From positions 1 to 64,000 of the forward strand of contig NZ_LAQP01000020.1 of the NCBI RefSeq assembly GCF_000971965.1: 64,000 nt of DNA. Reading direction: 5' to 3'. The DNA comes from Paenibacillus wulumuqiensis (GTDB taxonomy: Bacteria > Bacillota > Bacilli > Paenibacillales > Paenibacillaceae). Both the position numbers and the translations under genes were made by a program. The notes below the pieces were generated by a model. It made no database searches, had not been told where the DNA came from, and worked only from the letters and a program-made list of their open reading frames with translations. How positions within the stretch are numbered: the first letter of the stretch is position 1; every line of letters begins with the position of its first letter. Of this stretch, positions 1 through 8,899 are shown piece after piece.

Positions 1-120
1 ACAGACATGGCGAAAGAAATGGTGGCATTGTCCAAGAACAACATTCTGGTACAAGCTTCCCAATCCATGCTGTCCCAAGCAAACTCTTCGCCACAAGGCG
101 TACTGTCCCTGCTTCGTTAA
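1..120 (+). CDS. hag: Flagellin, C-terminal end (5' truncated by window)
   Basis: Frame 1 is open from the first base to TAA at 118-120 and gives 39 residues ending [12 protein letters not shown]. The stretch [21 protein letters not shown] has the form of the conserved flagellin C-terminal helix (ND0/CD0 coiled coil) that packs inside the filament and is also the export and FliS-binding end. The next genes are flaG, fliD, fliS and fliT, which is the usual neighbourhood of hag in Bacillales. A strong terminator follows, so hag is transcribed separately from flaG. Only the C-terminus is visible, so copy number and glycosylation sites in the central domain cannot be judged. Confidence 0.9.
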   Translation, partial: TDMAKEMVALSKNNILVQASQSMLSQANSSPQGVLSLLR

Positions 121-150
121 TAGTTTGTATAATTGTGTTGAATTTTGTAA

Positions 151-178
151 AAGACCCTGCATTGAGCAGGGTCTTTTT
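151..178 (+). terminator. Rho-independent terminator of flagellin gene
   Basis: A perfect 10-bp stem AAGACCCTGC / GCAGGGTCTT with a 5-nt loop is followed by a T run. It lies 30 bases after the flagellin stop codon. Confidence 0.9.
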
Positions 179-199
179 GCTTATTTTGTATTTCTTGTC

Positions 200-226
200 T
201 AAAGAAAGCCATGATCTGACCGATAT
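200..226 (+). promoter_or_regulatory. Sigma-D (flagellar) promoter for flaG-fliDST
   Basis: TAAA at 200-203, a 15-nt spacer, then ACCGATAT at 219-226. The Bacillus sigma-D consensus is TAAA-N14-16-GCCGATAT, so 11 of 12 positions match. It lies about 75 bases upstream of the flaG start and just after the hag terminator, which fits late-class flagellar expression of the whole flaG-fliD-fliS-fliT run. Confidence 0.8.
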
Positions 227-299
227 ATATACTAACAGATGAATACGCGTAACCATTATAAATTACACATAACCAATCCTTATAAAAGGGGGCTAACCA

Positions 300-677
300 A
301 TGAGTTCTATTAACTCTTCTGGCACACCGGGCGGATTTGTACCGCTATCCGGGCCAGTGCCAATCATCAAAAAGGATAATACAGAGGCGCTACAGCCTGA
401 TCTGGTAAGTGAACTGGCTTCGCAGCTTCAGGTTAACCAACTGCCTGCCAAAAATCCTGAAGAAGCTATCAAAGAATTGCAAAAAACTATTAATGCCATT
501 CAGGGTCCTCAGAAATCTTTAGAAGTGTCTGTTCATGAGGAAACTCATGCCATCATGATTAAAGTGAAAAATAAAGAAACCGGGGAAATTATTCGTGAAG
601 CTCCACCGGAAAAAGTACTGGATGCAGTGGCCAAACTTATGGAAGTCACTGGATTGATTGTTGATAAGAAAGTATAG
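300..677 (+). CDS. flaG: FlaG family flagellar protein
   Basis: A 125-residue protein of the FlaG family (YvyC in B. subtilis). The N-terminal third is low-complexity. The C-terminal 70 residues carry the conserved part: a beta-rich stretch (LEVSVHEETHAIMIKVKNKETGEIIREAPPEKVLD) and a closing helix. FlaG proteins influence filament length in some bacteria, but the molecular role is not settled. The ATG is preceded by AAAAGGGGG at good spacing. The stop lies 12 bases before fliD, and translation of the two is probably coupled in one sigma-D transcript. Length is usual for the family. Confidence 0.85.
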   Translation: MSSINSSGTPGGFVPLSGPVPIIKKDNTEALQPDLVSELASQLQVNQLPAKNPEEAIKELQKTINAIQGPQKSLEVSVHEETHAIMIKVKNKETGEIIREAPPEKVLDAVAKLMEVTGLIVDKKV

Positions 678-689
678 GGGGCTATTCAC

Positions 690-2165
690 ATGGTAACAAG
701 AATTACAGGATTCTCAAGTGGTCTGGATATTGATTCTATTGTCAAAAAGTTGATGACGGCAGAAAAGGCACCGCTTGATAAAATGAATCAGCAGCAGCAA
801 ACGCTCCAATGGAAGCGCGAAAGTTACCGCGAATCCAGTACCAAAATGGTATCCTTTTTACAAAATAAATTGGATACTCTTAGTCGTACTGCTTCCATCA
901 ATGCGCAGTCTGCTACTGTGACTGGAAACACGGATGCATTAACTGCCAAAGCTGCTTCCTCTGCAAGCGGCGGTGTAATGGATATTACCGTCAATAAGCT
1001 GGCTACAGCATCTTCAGCTACTTCCAGTGGCTGGACATCTACAGCAAGCAGCACTTCACTTTCCACGCTTTTTGGTGGAACTGCTCCAAGCAGTGTAACG
1101 ATTGGAGCAGCAAGCATTACAATTGATGCTGGAGAAACTATTGATTCCTTTATCAATAAAATTAATAATAACACCAAAACAGGTGTGACTGCGATCTATG
1201 ATGAAGCATCTGGGTTGTCCTTAACAAATAAAGCTACAGGTGCTCAGGCTATGAATGTTAGTAGCGATGTAAGTACGGCATTTAAACTCACCTCTAATCC
1301 AGGCGTTAATGCTGAGCTGACGGTTAATGGTCTATCCATGACAAAAACGTCGAATAATTTCTCTATAAATGGTGTGGAAATTTCTCTAAAAAAAGCAGGT
1401 GGTGCTTCTACTCATATTGAGGTCGTCAAGGATGTTGACGCGCTGGTAGCGAACGTGCAATCTTTTGTGGATGCATACAATGATGTATTGTCTACCTACA
1501 ACAATAAGCTGAGTGAAGAACGTTACAGTAAATATGCGCCGCTGACGACTGAACAGCGTTCTGGAATGAGTGATGAGGAAGCCAAACTGTGGACAGACAA
1601 AGCCAAAAGCGGGATGCTCAAAAATGACAGTATACTGCAAGAAACAGTCTCCAGCATGCGTAATGCAATGGTTCAGGGAGTAGACGTAGGTAACAAGGAT
1701 GCTCAAGGAAATCCACTGCCAATGACAATGTCTGATCTTGGTATTACAACAGGAGGATATGAGACCAAAGGCAAGTTGATTCTGGATGCAGATAAATTGC
1801 GTGCAGCAATTGATAAGGATCCGGATGTGGTATCCAAATTTTTTGGTACACGGGATGCAAGTACCCAGCTGACCAATAATTATACCCAGCAGGATGGAAT
1901 TATTGCTAAACTTAAAAAAGTCGGTAATGTTTCATTGCAAAGAATGGCAGAGACTGCCGGTACGTCACGCGTTAGTTCTGATCTGACATCCACTTTTATC
2001 GCTAATAGTACGATCGGAGAACAACTGAATAGTTTGGACCGTCGTGTTAGTGATATGACTGCCCGTCTGAATCGATTGGAAACCAATTACTATAAGAAAT
2101 TTACTGCAATGGAAACTGCTATTAATAAATATAACAGTACATCATCAAGCCTGGCCGGCATGTGA
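690..2165 (+). CDS. fliD: Flagellar filament cap protein FliD (HAP2)
   Basis: A 491-residue filament-capping protein. It sits at the filament tip outside the cell and folds incoming flagellin into place. The N-terminal FliD_N motif is clear (GFSSGLDIDSIVKKLM at residues 7-22). The C-terminal FliD_C half ends in the long heptad-like helix expected for the leg domain (DRRVSDMTARLNRLE). The middle is rich in Ser, Thr and Ala, typical of exposed cap domains. SD-like AGGGGG lies just upstream at 675-680. It is followed by its partner chaperones fliS and fliT. Length is normal for Bacillales. Confidence 0.95.
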   Translation: MVTRITGFSSGLDIDSIVKKLMTAEKAPLDKMNQQQQTLQWKRESYRESSTKMVSFLQNKLDTLSRTASINAQSATVTGNTDALTAKAASSASGGVMDITVNKLATASSATSSGWTSTASSTSLSTLFGGTAPSSVTIGAASITIDAGETIDSFINKINNNTKTGVTAIYDEASGLSLTNKATGAQAMNVSSDVSTAFKLTSNPGVNAELTVNGLSMTKTSNNFSINGVEISLKKAGGASTHIEVVKDVDALVANVQSFVDAYNDVLSTYNNKLSEERYSKYAPLTTEQRSGMSDEEAKLWTDKAKSGMLKNDSILQETVSSMRNAMVQGVDVGNKDAQGNPLPMTMSDLGITTGGYETKGKLILDADKLRAAIDKDPDVVSKFFGTRDASTQLTNNYTQQDGIIAKLKKVGNVSLQRMAETAGTSRVSSDLTSTFIANSTIGEQLNSLDRRVSDMTARLNRLETNYYKKFTAMETAINKYNSTSSSLAGM

Positions 2166-2186
2166 TAACCCAAGGAGGGACATAAA

Positions 2187-2570
2187 TTGATTAAATCACC
2201 ATATCAGAAATACCAGCAAACTCAAGCACAAACGGCCTCTAAACCCAAATTGCTTATTATGCTGTATGATGGAGCCATTCGCTTTGTACGTGCAGGCATT
2301 GAAGGTATTGAAGAACGTGATTATGGCAAAGCCAATACCAATCTTTGTAAAGCACAGGCAATTGTTCATGAACTGGTCTCTGCATTAAACTTTGATTATC
2401 CAATTGCGAATGATCTGGTTACTATTTATGATTACAGTCTTCGCTTGCTGATTGAAGCTAATGTGAAAAAAGATGCTGCACCTGCACGTGAAGTATTGGA
2501 GCATTTGTCCGAACTGAGAGAAGCCTGGGTAGAAGCAAGTAAAATGCAAATAGCTGTTGGTGAAGTATAA
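2187..2570 (+). CDS. fliS: Flagellin export chaperone FliS
   Basis: A 127-residue cytoplasmic chaperone that binds the C-terminus of flagellin and delivers it to the FlhA export gate. The family signature is present near the start (SPYQKYQQTQAQTA), followed by LLIMLYDGAIRFV and the helical bundle. Translation starts at TTG 2187, with AAGGAGG at 2172-2178; no ATG lies nearby in frame. The stop codon overlaps the next start by one base (taATG), so fliS and the FliT-like gene are translationally coupled. Confidence 0.93.
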   Translation: MIKSPYQKYQQTQAQTASKPKLLIMLYDGAIRFVRAGIEGIEERDYGKANTNLCKAQAIVHELVSALNFDYPIANDLVTIYDYSLRLLIEANVKKDAAPAREVLEHLSELREAWVEASKMQIAVGEV

Positions 2571-2914
2571 TGCCAGCTGAAATCATACAATCTTTGCTGA
2601 ACCAGATGAATGAACTGACTACAGAAGCTCTTCATCAACTGCATGAAATGACAGAGGAACAGTTCGAGGACTTTGCGACAAAGCGTGAGCTTCTTACACA
2701 GAAGCTTGAAGGGTACCGTAATGATATTACAGACGGACATCGTGTTCAGATTGCAACGCTGCTTGATAGTGATCCAATTATTCTGCAGCGGATGACTTTT
2801 CTCAAAGATGAGGCTGGCAAGTGGCTGGAGCGCAAAGGGACAGTACGTACACAGCAAAATGCCTACCAGCATGCTTATGTCGGAGATAGTCTGTTCGTTG
2901 ATCACCGCAAGTAA
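2570..2914 (+). CDS. fliT: FliT-like flagellar chaperone
   Basis: A 114-residue, all-helical, charged protein. In the fliD-fliS-fliT order it occupies the FliT position. FliT is a small chaperone for FliD that also communicates with the export apparatus. Sequence conservation in this family is low, so the call rests on size, predicted helical content (MNELTTEALHQLHEMTEEQFEDF), the one-base overlap with fliS, and position before the operon terminator. An overlapping alternative frame at 2808-3008 has no support. Confidence 0.65.
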   Translation: MPAEIIQSLLNQMNELTTEALHQLHEMTEEQFEDFATKRELLTQKLEGYRNDITDGHRVQIATLLDSDPIILQRMTFLKDEAGKWLERKGTVRTQQNAYQHAYVGDSLFVDHRK

Positions 2915-2941
2915 ACATGAAAATTCAGCTGTATTTTGGAG

Positions 2942-2974
2942 AACCTCATCCGGATTAAGGATGAGGTTTTGTTA
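2942..2974 (+). terminator. Terminator of the flaG-fliDST operon
   Basis: Stem AACCTCATCC (2942-2951) pairs with GGATGAGGTT (2959-2968), with a 7-nt loop and a T-rich tail. It separates the filament operon from the maf gene. Confidence 0.85.
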
Positions 2975-2997
2975 TTTATTTTGTGAAATAAGAGTAT

Positions 2998-3024
2998 TCA
3001 TTTCATAAATGCGCAAACCGATAT
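2998..3024 (+). promoter_or_regulatory. Possible sigma-D promoter of the glycosylation island
   Basis: ACCGATAT at 3017-3024 is identical to the -10 element of the flaG sigma-D promoter and sits 39 bases before the maf start. The -35 half at 15-nt spacing (TCAT, 2998-3001) is poor, and a TAAA at 3006-3009 is too close. Expression from this element is an inference. Confidence 0.4.
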
Positions 3025-3062
3025 AATATGTAATAAATACTTTATAGAATGGTGGTATTTTT

Positions 3063-4871
3063 TTGTCACATTTACAGGCAAATACACAGATACTGCAGGC
3101 ACGTTTTCCTCATGCTTTCAACAAGGTGATGGAAATGAAAAGGCAGAATGCTTCTATAGATTCAAATCATGATTTTAAGGAAGCGTTCGAACGGGATCAT
3201 AATTGGCTTAAAGCTGTTGAAGGATTAATGGGAGAATGCAAGATTGTGTTTGTATATGGATTCGAAAGGGGACTTAGTGTAGCGGACTTATTGGAATTGT
3301 ATCCGGATCGTTGGTTGTTTATCTATGAGCCGGACGAGCGATTGTTTTATAAAGCAGTACAGGAATATGATCTGCGTCCATTATTGCAGCATCCCAATTT
3401 ATACTTTTTCTCGCTGGGCAGTTCACAGCTGAAAATGTTGTTTCATATGGTATGCAGTTATATGCAGCAGGAAATGGTGTTTGTTGCTCAGCGTAAGTAT
3501 CTGGAGAGTGAAGATGGAAAATTGGAAGAAATCCGGAAACAATTCGATGATTATCGCAGCAGCTTTTACTCCAACAAGCATACAGAACATTTTTTCCGTG
3601 AAGATTGGACACGCAACTATTTGTATCATCTGGCTGAAGGATTAACATCTCCTTTTATTGAGGAAATGGTGTATACCTGTAAAGATACAACGGCCATTGT
3701 AGTCTCATCAGGTCCTTCTTTGCAGGAAGATATTGAATGGGTTCGTAAGCTTCATCCGCATACTCTGGTCATTGCGGTAGGTTCCAGCATTCAAGCGCTT
3801 GTCAAACACGGAATCAAACCGCATGTAGCAGTAATTATGGATGGACATCCGGTCAATAACAAAATCTTTTCTACACCCGAGACACTTAGTGCTCCACTAG
3901 TATATACGAGCTCATCCTATCATGAAATTTCGGAGCGAAAAAAAGATGAAAAAATTTATGGAATTATGAAGAATGATGAGTTATCTCAATATTTTCTGGG
4001 TCTAAACCAAGAAGATGTGTTAATGATTCCAACTGCGACGGTAGCAGGGAATGGGATACAGGTAGCAGCTATTTTGGGTGCCAAGCGTATTTTGCTGGCA
4101 GGGCAGGATTTATCTTTCCCTAACAATCAGTTTTATACGGATGGAGTTGCTCACTTTGCAAGTGAAACCACCGATCAAAAGGTGCAAAGGGCAACCCAAA
4201 CTGTACTCAATGTAAAAGGCGGATACAATGCGACAGAAGACAGCTTCCTGTTTATGAAAGACGCATTGGAAGGCCTGATTGCATCCTTACCGGAAATCCA
4301 GTTTGTAAATACAACTCGTCATGGCGCAGCGATTGAAGGGGCTCCTTTCCAGCCGATTGATACTTTTTATGAAGAGTTGAAACAGGAGTCGGTAGATCCG
4401 AATGTAATCTCCAATTGGTTGAAAGAAAATAACCATCAGGTCAATATGGAGCGTGCGGAACAATTGAAGCAGCGTATGGAAAATTATGTGTATGATCTTA
4501 CCCAGGTCCAGATGGAAGTAAAGTTGGTCGAAAAACAGCTGGGCAAAGTACGTGAACTCAGTCGTACCAAGCCGGTTAAAGCGCAAAAAACGATTGAGGA
4601 AGTCGAAAGATTATGGGGGATCATTGCGAATCGTCCTTGGTTCGCACCGGTATTGGAGACGATTATTCCTTTGGAGGTGGCCCGCTTTGATCAGGTGCTG
4701 CCAAGTGTTGTAACAGAGCAGACTATAACGAAAAAAGCCGATTTGATTCATGAACATCTAGGCAAGTTATTAAAGGATATGACCAATATAATTCCAACGA
4801 TAGAAAAAATGGTGCTCGAGTCGATTTCCCGTATTGATCATATTATGAATTCCAATATGGAGATCGGGTAA
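3063..4871 (+). CDS. Motility accessory factor Maf (DUF115 flagellin glycosyltransferase)
   Basis: A 602-residue protein of the MAF_flag10/DUF115 family (6-hydroxymethylpterin pyrophosphokinase MptE-like fold). Maf proteins transfer nonulosonic acids such as pseudaminic or legionaminic acid onto Ser/Thr of flagellin in the cytoplasm. The central domain shows the family block TTAIVVSSGPSLQEDIEWV near residues 203-221, followed by AVIMDGHP and AGQDLSFPNNQFYTDG. The start is TTG 3063 with GGTGG at 3051-3055. It lies directly after the filament genes and before a complete legionaminate pathway, which names the probable donor. The C-terminal third is helical. Confidence 0.85.
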   Translation: MSHLQANTQILQARFPHAFNKVMEMKRQNASIDSNHDFKEAFERDHNWLKAVEGLMGECKIVFVYGFERGLSVADLLELYPDRWLFIYEPDERLFYKAVQEYDLRPLLQHPNLYFFSLGSSQLKMLFHMVCSYMQQEMVFVAQRKYLESEDGKLEEIRKQFDDYRSSFYSNKHTEHFFREDWTRNYLYHLAEGLTSPFIEEMVYTCKDTTAIVVSSGPSLQEDIEWVRKLHPHTLVIAVGSSIQALVKHGIKPHVAVIMDGHPVNNKIFSTPETLSAPLVYTSSSYHEISERKKDEKIYGIMKNDELSQYFLGLNQEDVLMIPTATVAGNGIQVAAILGAKRILLAGQDLSFPNNQFYTDGVAHFASETTDQKVQRATQTVLNVKGGYNATEDSFLFMKDALEGLIASLPEIQFVNTTRHGAAIEGAPFQPIDTFYEELKQESVDPNVISNWLKENNHQVNMERAEQLKQRMENYVYDLTQVQMEVKLVEKQLGKVRELSRTKPVKAQKTIEEVERLWGIIANRPWFAPVLETIIPLEVARFDQVLPSVVTEQTITKKADLIHEHLGKLLKDMTNIIPTIEKMVLESISRIDHIMNSNMEIG

Positions 4872-4936
4872 GTATATTTTTTATAAACCTACTCAGATTC
4901 ATAGCTATGTAAAATACGGTCCCACGGAGGTAGCCT

Positions 4937-5959
4937 ATGTTCAAGGATAAAGTAGTGCTTATTACAGGAGGTACAGGATCTATCGGGAGTGAAATTGTTA
5001 GAAATATTCTCTCTCACCGCCCGAAAGCTGTACGGATTTACAGCAGGGATGAAAGCAAGCAGTTTGCCTTGCAGCATGAATTAAAAGAATACGATAATGT
5101 TCGCTATCTGATTGGAGATATTCGTGATCAGAAACGGTTGAATTATGCGATGGAGGATGTGAACTATATCTTCCATGCAGCTGCTCTCAAACATGTACCT
5201 GCCTGTGAGTACAATCCGATGGAAGCTGTTAAAACAAATGTGATGGGTGTCCAAAATATTATTGAAAGTGCGATTGAAAACCATGTTGAAAAAGTTATAG
5301 CGATCAGTACGGATAAGGTTGTTAATCCTACCAATACGATGGGAGCGACCAAGCTCCTTTCTGAGAAGCTGATTTCTGCAGCCAACCTGTATAAAGGAAG
5401 TCGTGGCACTGTATTTGCATGTGTACGCTTCGGCAATGTTATGGGTTCGCGTGGATCTGTAATTCCACTGTTTCGTGATCAGATTGCCAAGGGACAGCCA
5501 TTGACCATCACACACAAAGAGATGACCCGTTTTATGATGTCCATTCCTCAAGCAGCCCAGCTGGTTATTGATGCAGCTCAGTATTCGCAGGGGGGAGAAG
5601 TATTTGTGCTTAAAATGCCGATTCTTAAAATCTCAGATCTGGCACAGTGTCTGATTGAATCTTATGAAAAAGCAGCCCGACGCCCGTATGCGGGTAAAGT
5701 TATAGAATCCGGTATCCGTCCAGGAGAAAAACTGTATGAAGAGCTTATGACGCTGGATGAATCAGAACGTGCGCTGGAAAGTGAAAGTATGTATCTGATT
5801 CCCTCTCCATTTAATCCGGTCAATCAGGTATATGAAGGATTCAGTAAAGCCAAGCATCAGGAATATTCGTCCCATACTGCTCCCCAGTTATTTATGCCGG
5901 AAATCCGTGAATTGATTGAAAGAAATAACTTGGGATTTGAGAAAGGAATGCTAATATGA
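4937..5959 (+). CDS. UDP-GlcNAc 4,6-dehydratase, PglF/LegB-like SDR
   Basis: A 340-residue extended short-chain dehydrogenase, the likely first step of the sugar pathway: UDP-GlcNAc to UDP-2-acetamido-2,6-dideoxy-4-hexulose. The nucleotide-binding GGTGSIG is at residues 11-17. The catalytic region reads STDKVVNPTNTMGATK (124-139), so Met135 stands where classic SDRs have Tyr, with Lys139 kept. That Met substitution is known in the PglF/CapD group of 4,6-dehydratases, which places it with retaining (legionaminate/bacillosamine) rather than inverting PseB enzymes. Unlike PglF it lacks the N-terminal membrane part. SD ACGGAGGT precedes the ATG, and the stop overlaps the next start (ATGA). Confidence 0.8.
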   Translation: MFKDKVVLITGGTGSIGSEIVRNILSHRPKAVRIYSRDESKQFALQHELKEYDNVRYLIGDIRDQKRLNYAMEDVNYIFHAAALKHVPACEYNPMEAVKTNVMGVQNIIESAIENHVEKVIAISTDKVVNPTNTMGATKLLSEKLISAANLYKGSRGTVFACVRFGNVMGSRGSVIPLFRDQIAKGQPLTITHKEMTRFMMSIPQAAQLVIDAAQYSQGGEVFVLKMPILKISDLAQCLIESYEKAARRPYAGKVIESGIRPGEKLYEELMTLDESERALESESMYLIPSPFNPVNQVYEGFSKAKHQEYSSHTAPQLFMPEIRELIERNNLGFEKGMLI

Positions 5960-6660
5960 TTCGAGAAGCAGGATGTCTGGCTATCATTCCTGCACGAGGC
6001 GGATCCAAAGGACTGCCAGGTAAGAACGTTGCAATGCTGGGTGGCAAACCGATGATTCAGCATACAATCGAAGCTGCTCTAAACAGTGAATGTGTGGCAG
6101 AAGTGGTTGTATCGACAGATAGTACTAAAATTGCAGAAGTATCCCTTCATGCAGGCGCTGCGGTTCCTTTTATACGTCCGGCGGAACTGGCTACAGATGA
6201 AGCAAAAAGTATCGATGTACTTATTCATGCGGTGCATTATTATGAACAGGAGCAGCAGCGCTCCTTTGAATATATTATGCTACTGCAGCCGACTTCACCA
6301 CTTCGTACAACAAAAGATATTGAACAGGCTTTTTCCATTTTTCAGAATCATCAGGCAGATTCTCTGCAAAGTGTAACTTCTTCTCATACTCATCCTTACT
6401 TGCTACGGACGTTCACGAATGAACAGTTAAAACCTTATTTGAAAGAGGAATCTTCTCATTTGCGCAGACAGGAACTTCAGGATATTTATGTACTGAACGG
6501 AGCCATTTATATTATGAATCGCAGCTTATTGATGGATCGGTATCGTATTGTTGGCGAGCATAATTGCGGTTATGTTATGCCAAAGGAACGTTCGATTGAT
6601 ATTGATAATGAGCTGGATCTGAAGTTTGCTCAGTTGATCTGGGACGAATACAATAATTAA
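5956..6660 (+). CDS. CMP-legionaminate (acylneuraminate) cytidylyltransferase, LegF/NeuA-like
   Basis: A 234-residue member of the NeuA/CMP-NeuAc synthetase family, which activates a nonulosonic acid with CTP. The N-terminal CTP-binding motif IIPARGGSKGLPGKN (residues 9-23) is intact, followed by LLQPTSPLRT and the C-terminal DID(N)ELD metal-binding block (SIDIDNELDLKFA). It overlaps the dehydratase by 4 bases and precedes the matching synthase. Together with its neighbours the most likely product is CMP-legionaminic acid, the Maf substrate; exact sugar specificity cannot be read from the sequence. Confidence 0.85.
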   Translation: MIREAGCLAIIPARGGSKGLPGKNVAMLGGKPMIQHTIEAALNSECVAEVVVSTDSTKIAEVSLHAGAAVPFIRPAELATDEAKSIDVLIHAVHYYEQEQQRSFEYIMLLQPTSPLRTTKDIEQAFSIFQNHQADSLQSVTSSHTHPYLLRTFTNEQLKPYLKEESSHLRRQELQDIYVLNGAIYIMNRSLLMDRYRIVGEHNCGYVMPKERSIDIDNELDLKFAQLIWDEYNN

Positions 6661-6712
6661 ATTCATTATTCTACTCGGGAGATGTATTTTAGTTTACTAA
6701 TACGGAGGTGTA

Positions 6713-7747
6713 ATGATGTCAGTAAGCAGCCTTTTTTCGGATGAACGTACTCCAGTCTATATTATTGCCGAGATAGGTGTAAATCATAATGGCTCTCTGG
6801 AGCGGGCTATGCAATGCATAGATGCGGCGGTTGCATGCGGAGCCAACGCTGTTAAGTTTCAGACTTTTAAAAGTGAAAAGCTGGTCACTCAACAGGCGCA
6901 AAAAGCGGATTACCAGAATAAAAATACAGCCTCCACGGAAAGCCAGTTGGACATGCTCAAAAAACTGGAATTGCGTTTTGAGGATTTTGTAACGTTAAAA
7001 GATTATTGTGCAGAGAAGTCAATTGATTTCATGTCCACTCCATTTGATGATGAGAGCGCTGAATTTCTTGACTCTATTAAAGTTGATGCGTTTAAAATCG
7101 GATCAGGTGATATGAATAACATCCCGTTTCTGCAAAAAATTAATCAATATCGGCGGCCGGTTCTGCTGTCGACTGGAATGTCTGAACTGGATGAAATTCG
7201 TGAGCCACTGACAGCACTTGAGAACTGTCCGGTGATTCTGCTGCATTGTACTTCTGATTATCCAGCGCCGTTGGAAGATGTTAATTTGAGAGCTATTCGT
7301 ACTATGGCGTACACTTATGGAAAAATCATCGGATACTCTGACCATACGGAAGGAATTGAAGTGACAGTAGCAGCGGTAGCACTGGGTGCACGTGTGATCG
7401 AGAAGCATTTTACACTGGATCGCAATCTGCCTGGACCTGATCATAAGGCTTCTCTGGAACCAAAACAGTTTGCTGCACTCGTAAAAGCTGTACGCGGTAT
7501 TGAACAAGCGCTTGGAGACGGAGTAAAACGCTGCATGCCGTCAGAAAAAAACACCAAAGCTGTGGCGCGTAAAAGTTTGGTGCTGACAGTAGATAAGCAT
7601 GCTGGAGACATACTGACCGAAGCCGATATATCGGTAAAGCGTCCAGGAACGGGAATTGAACCGAAATTTTATAGTCAATTTATTGGCAAGACATTGACCA
7701 GAAATCTGAAACAAGACCAAATGCTGACCTGGGAAGATATCCAATGA
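6713..7747 (+). CDS. neuB: Nonulosonate (legionaminic acid) synthase, LegI/NeuB-like
   Basis: A 344-residue sialic-acid-synthase family enzyme that condenses PEP with a 6-carbon 2,4-diacetamido sugar to a 9-carbon acid. The NeuB barrel starts VYIIAEIGVNHNGSLERA, has the FKIGSGDMNN block and the GYSDHT motif, and ends with a C-terminal SAF/antifreeze-like domain (ARKSLVLTVDKHAGDILTE onward) that closes the active site of the partner subunit. SD GGAGGTG at 6704-6710 serves ATG 6713 or, with better spacing, ATG 6716. The stop overlaps the next gene by 4 bases. Confidence 0.9.
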   Translation: MMSVSSLFSDERTPVYIIAEIGVNHNGSLERAMQCIDAAVACGANAVKFQTFKSEKLVTQQAQKADYQNKNTASTESQLDMLKKLELRFEDFVTLKDYCAEKSIDFMSTPFDDESAEFLDSIKVDAFKIGSGDMNNIPFLQKINQYRRPVLLSTGMSELDEIREPLTALENCPVILLHCTSDYPAPLEDVNLRAIRTMAYTYGKIIGYSDHTEGIEVTVAAVALGARVIEKHFTLDRNLPGPDHKASLEPKQFAALVKAVRGIEQALGDGVKRCMPSEKNTKAVARKSLVLTVDKHAGDILTEADISVKRPGTGIEPKFYSQFIGKTLTRNLKQDQMLTWEDIQ

Positions 7748-8883
7748 TCAAAATACTTGTTATCACAGGGACCCGGGCGGATTATGGCATTTATTACCCT
7801 ATTCTCAAAGCGATTGAACAAACAGAAAATATGGAGCTGAATCTCCTGGTGACCGGGATGCATTTGTCCCCACAGTACGGCTATACAATTGATCATATCC
7901 GGAAAGATGGATTTACGATTGCTGCACAGGTGGATTGTTTACTGCAAGGATCTACTCATGCAAATATGGCAAAATCTGTAGGGCTTGCTTTGATGGGAAT
8001 GACGCAGGCTTTTGAAATGATTATGCCAGATCGAGTACTTATTCTGGGAGATCGCGGAGAAATGCTGGCTGCTGCAATTGCGGCTTCGCATATGAACATA
8101 CCGTTATTCCATCTGCATGGTGGAGAAGTATCGGGTACCATTGATGAATCAGTCCGTCATGCAATCAGTAAGCTGGCTCATATTCATCTTGTAGCAACAG
8201 AGGGGAGCAGACAGCGTCTGCTGCGTATGGGGGAAGATGACTGGCGTATTCACGTAGTGGGTGCACCAAGAATTGAGACAATGATAAATACAGTTCTGCC
8301 TGAGCTGAATGAAGTAAAACATAGATATGGACTGGATGCGGTCCAGGAATACATTATATTCATCTATCATCCGGTAACGACAGAACAGGCTGATCAATTG
8401 GAACTTGCACGAATGCTGAAAGTACTGCTGAATACTGGAAGAGATATCGTCTGTGTAATGCCCAATGCAGATGCAGGTACAGAAACGATTATGCAAGTAT
8501 ATGAACCGATGCTGGTACATTCCAATTTTCATCCGATCACAAGCTTTGGGCAGCTGGATTATCTGACCATGTTAAAAGGGGCAGCAGTATTGGCTGGTAA
8601 TTCATCGTCAGGCATCATTGAAGCGGCATCCTTTCATATACCTGTCATTAATATCGGCAGCCGTCAAGGAGCAAGGGAACGTTCCGCCAATGTAATCGAT
8701 ATTGCAGCAAGGGCGGATGATCTAAGCCAGGCTTTATCGAAGGCTCTGTCTAATCCTTTCCGTGAGCTTGTTCGTTCCGAAAAGAATGTATATGAACAGC
8801 CGGGTACAAGTGACCGTGTAGTGAGCTGTTTACAAACCTATGACAAATCAGAAAAGCTGATCCAGAAAGTGATTACTTATTAA
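7744..8883 (+). CDS. neuC: Hydrolysing UDP-sugar 2-epimerase, LegG/NeuC-like
   Basis: A 379-residue protein of the UDP-GlcNAc 2-epimerase (GT-B-like) family, hydrolysing NeuC/LegG branch. It would convert UDP-2,4-diacetamido-2,4,6-trideoxyglucose to the free manno sugar used by the synthase. Visible family blocks are VITGTRADYGIYYPIL at the N-terminus, LHGGEVSGTIDESVRHAISKL, and near the end AGNSSSGIIEAASFHIPVINIGSRQ. Use of a NeuC-type epimerase instead of a PseG-type hydrolase is the strongest sequence argument that the product is legionaminic rather than pseudaminic acid. Start overlaps neuB by 4 bases. Confidence 0.87.
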   Translation: MIKILVITGTRADYGIYYPILKAIEQTENMELNLLVTGMHLSPQYGYTIDHIRKDGFTIAAQVDCLLQGSTHANMAKSVGLALMGMTQAFEMIMPDRVLILGDRGEMLAAAIAASHMNIPLFHLHGGEVSGTIDESVRHAISKLAHIHLVATEGSRQRLLRMGEDDWRIHVVGAPRIETMINTVLPELNEVKHRYGLDAVQEYIIFIYHPVTTEQADQLELARMLKVLLNTGRDIVCVMPNADAGTETIMQVYEPMLVHSNFHPITSFGQLDYLTMLKGAAVLAGNSSSGIIEAASFHIPVINIGSRQGARERSANVIDIAARADDLSQALSKALSNPFRELVRSEKNVYEQPGTSDRVVSCLQTYDKSEKLIQKVITY

Positions 8884-8899
8884 GGGGTGCAGGCAGCAG

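Noticed and set aside
4937-8883. Pseudaminic acid (Pse) pathway
   Set aside because: The dehydratase is of the Met-type PglF group and the epimerase is NeuC-like; no PseG- or PseH-like protein is present.
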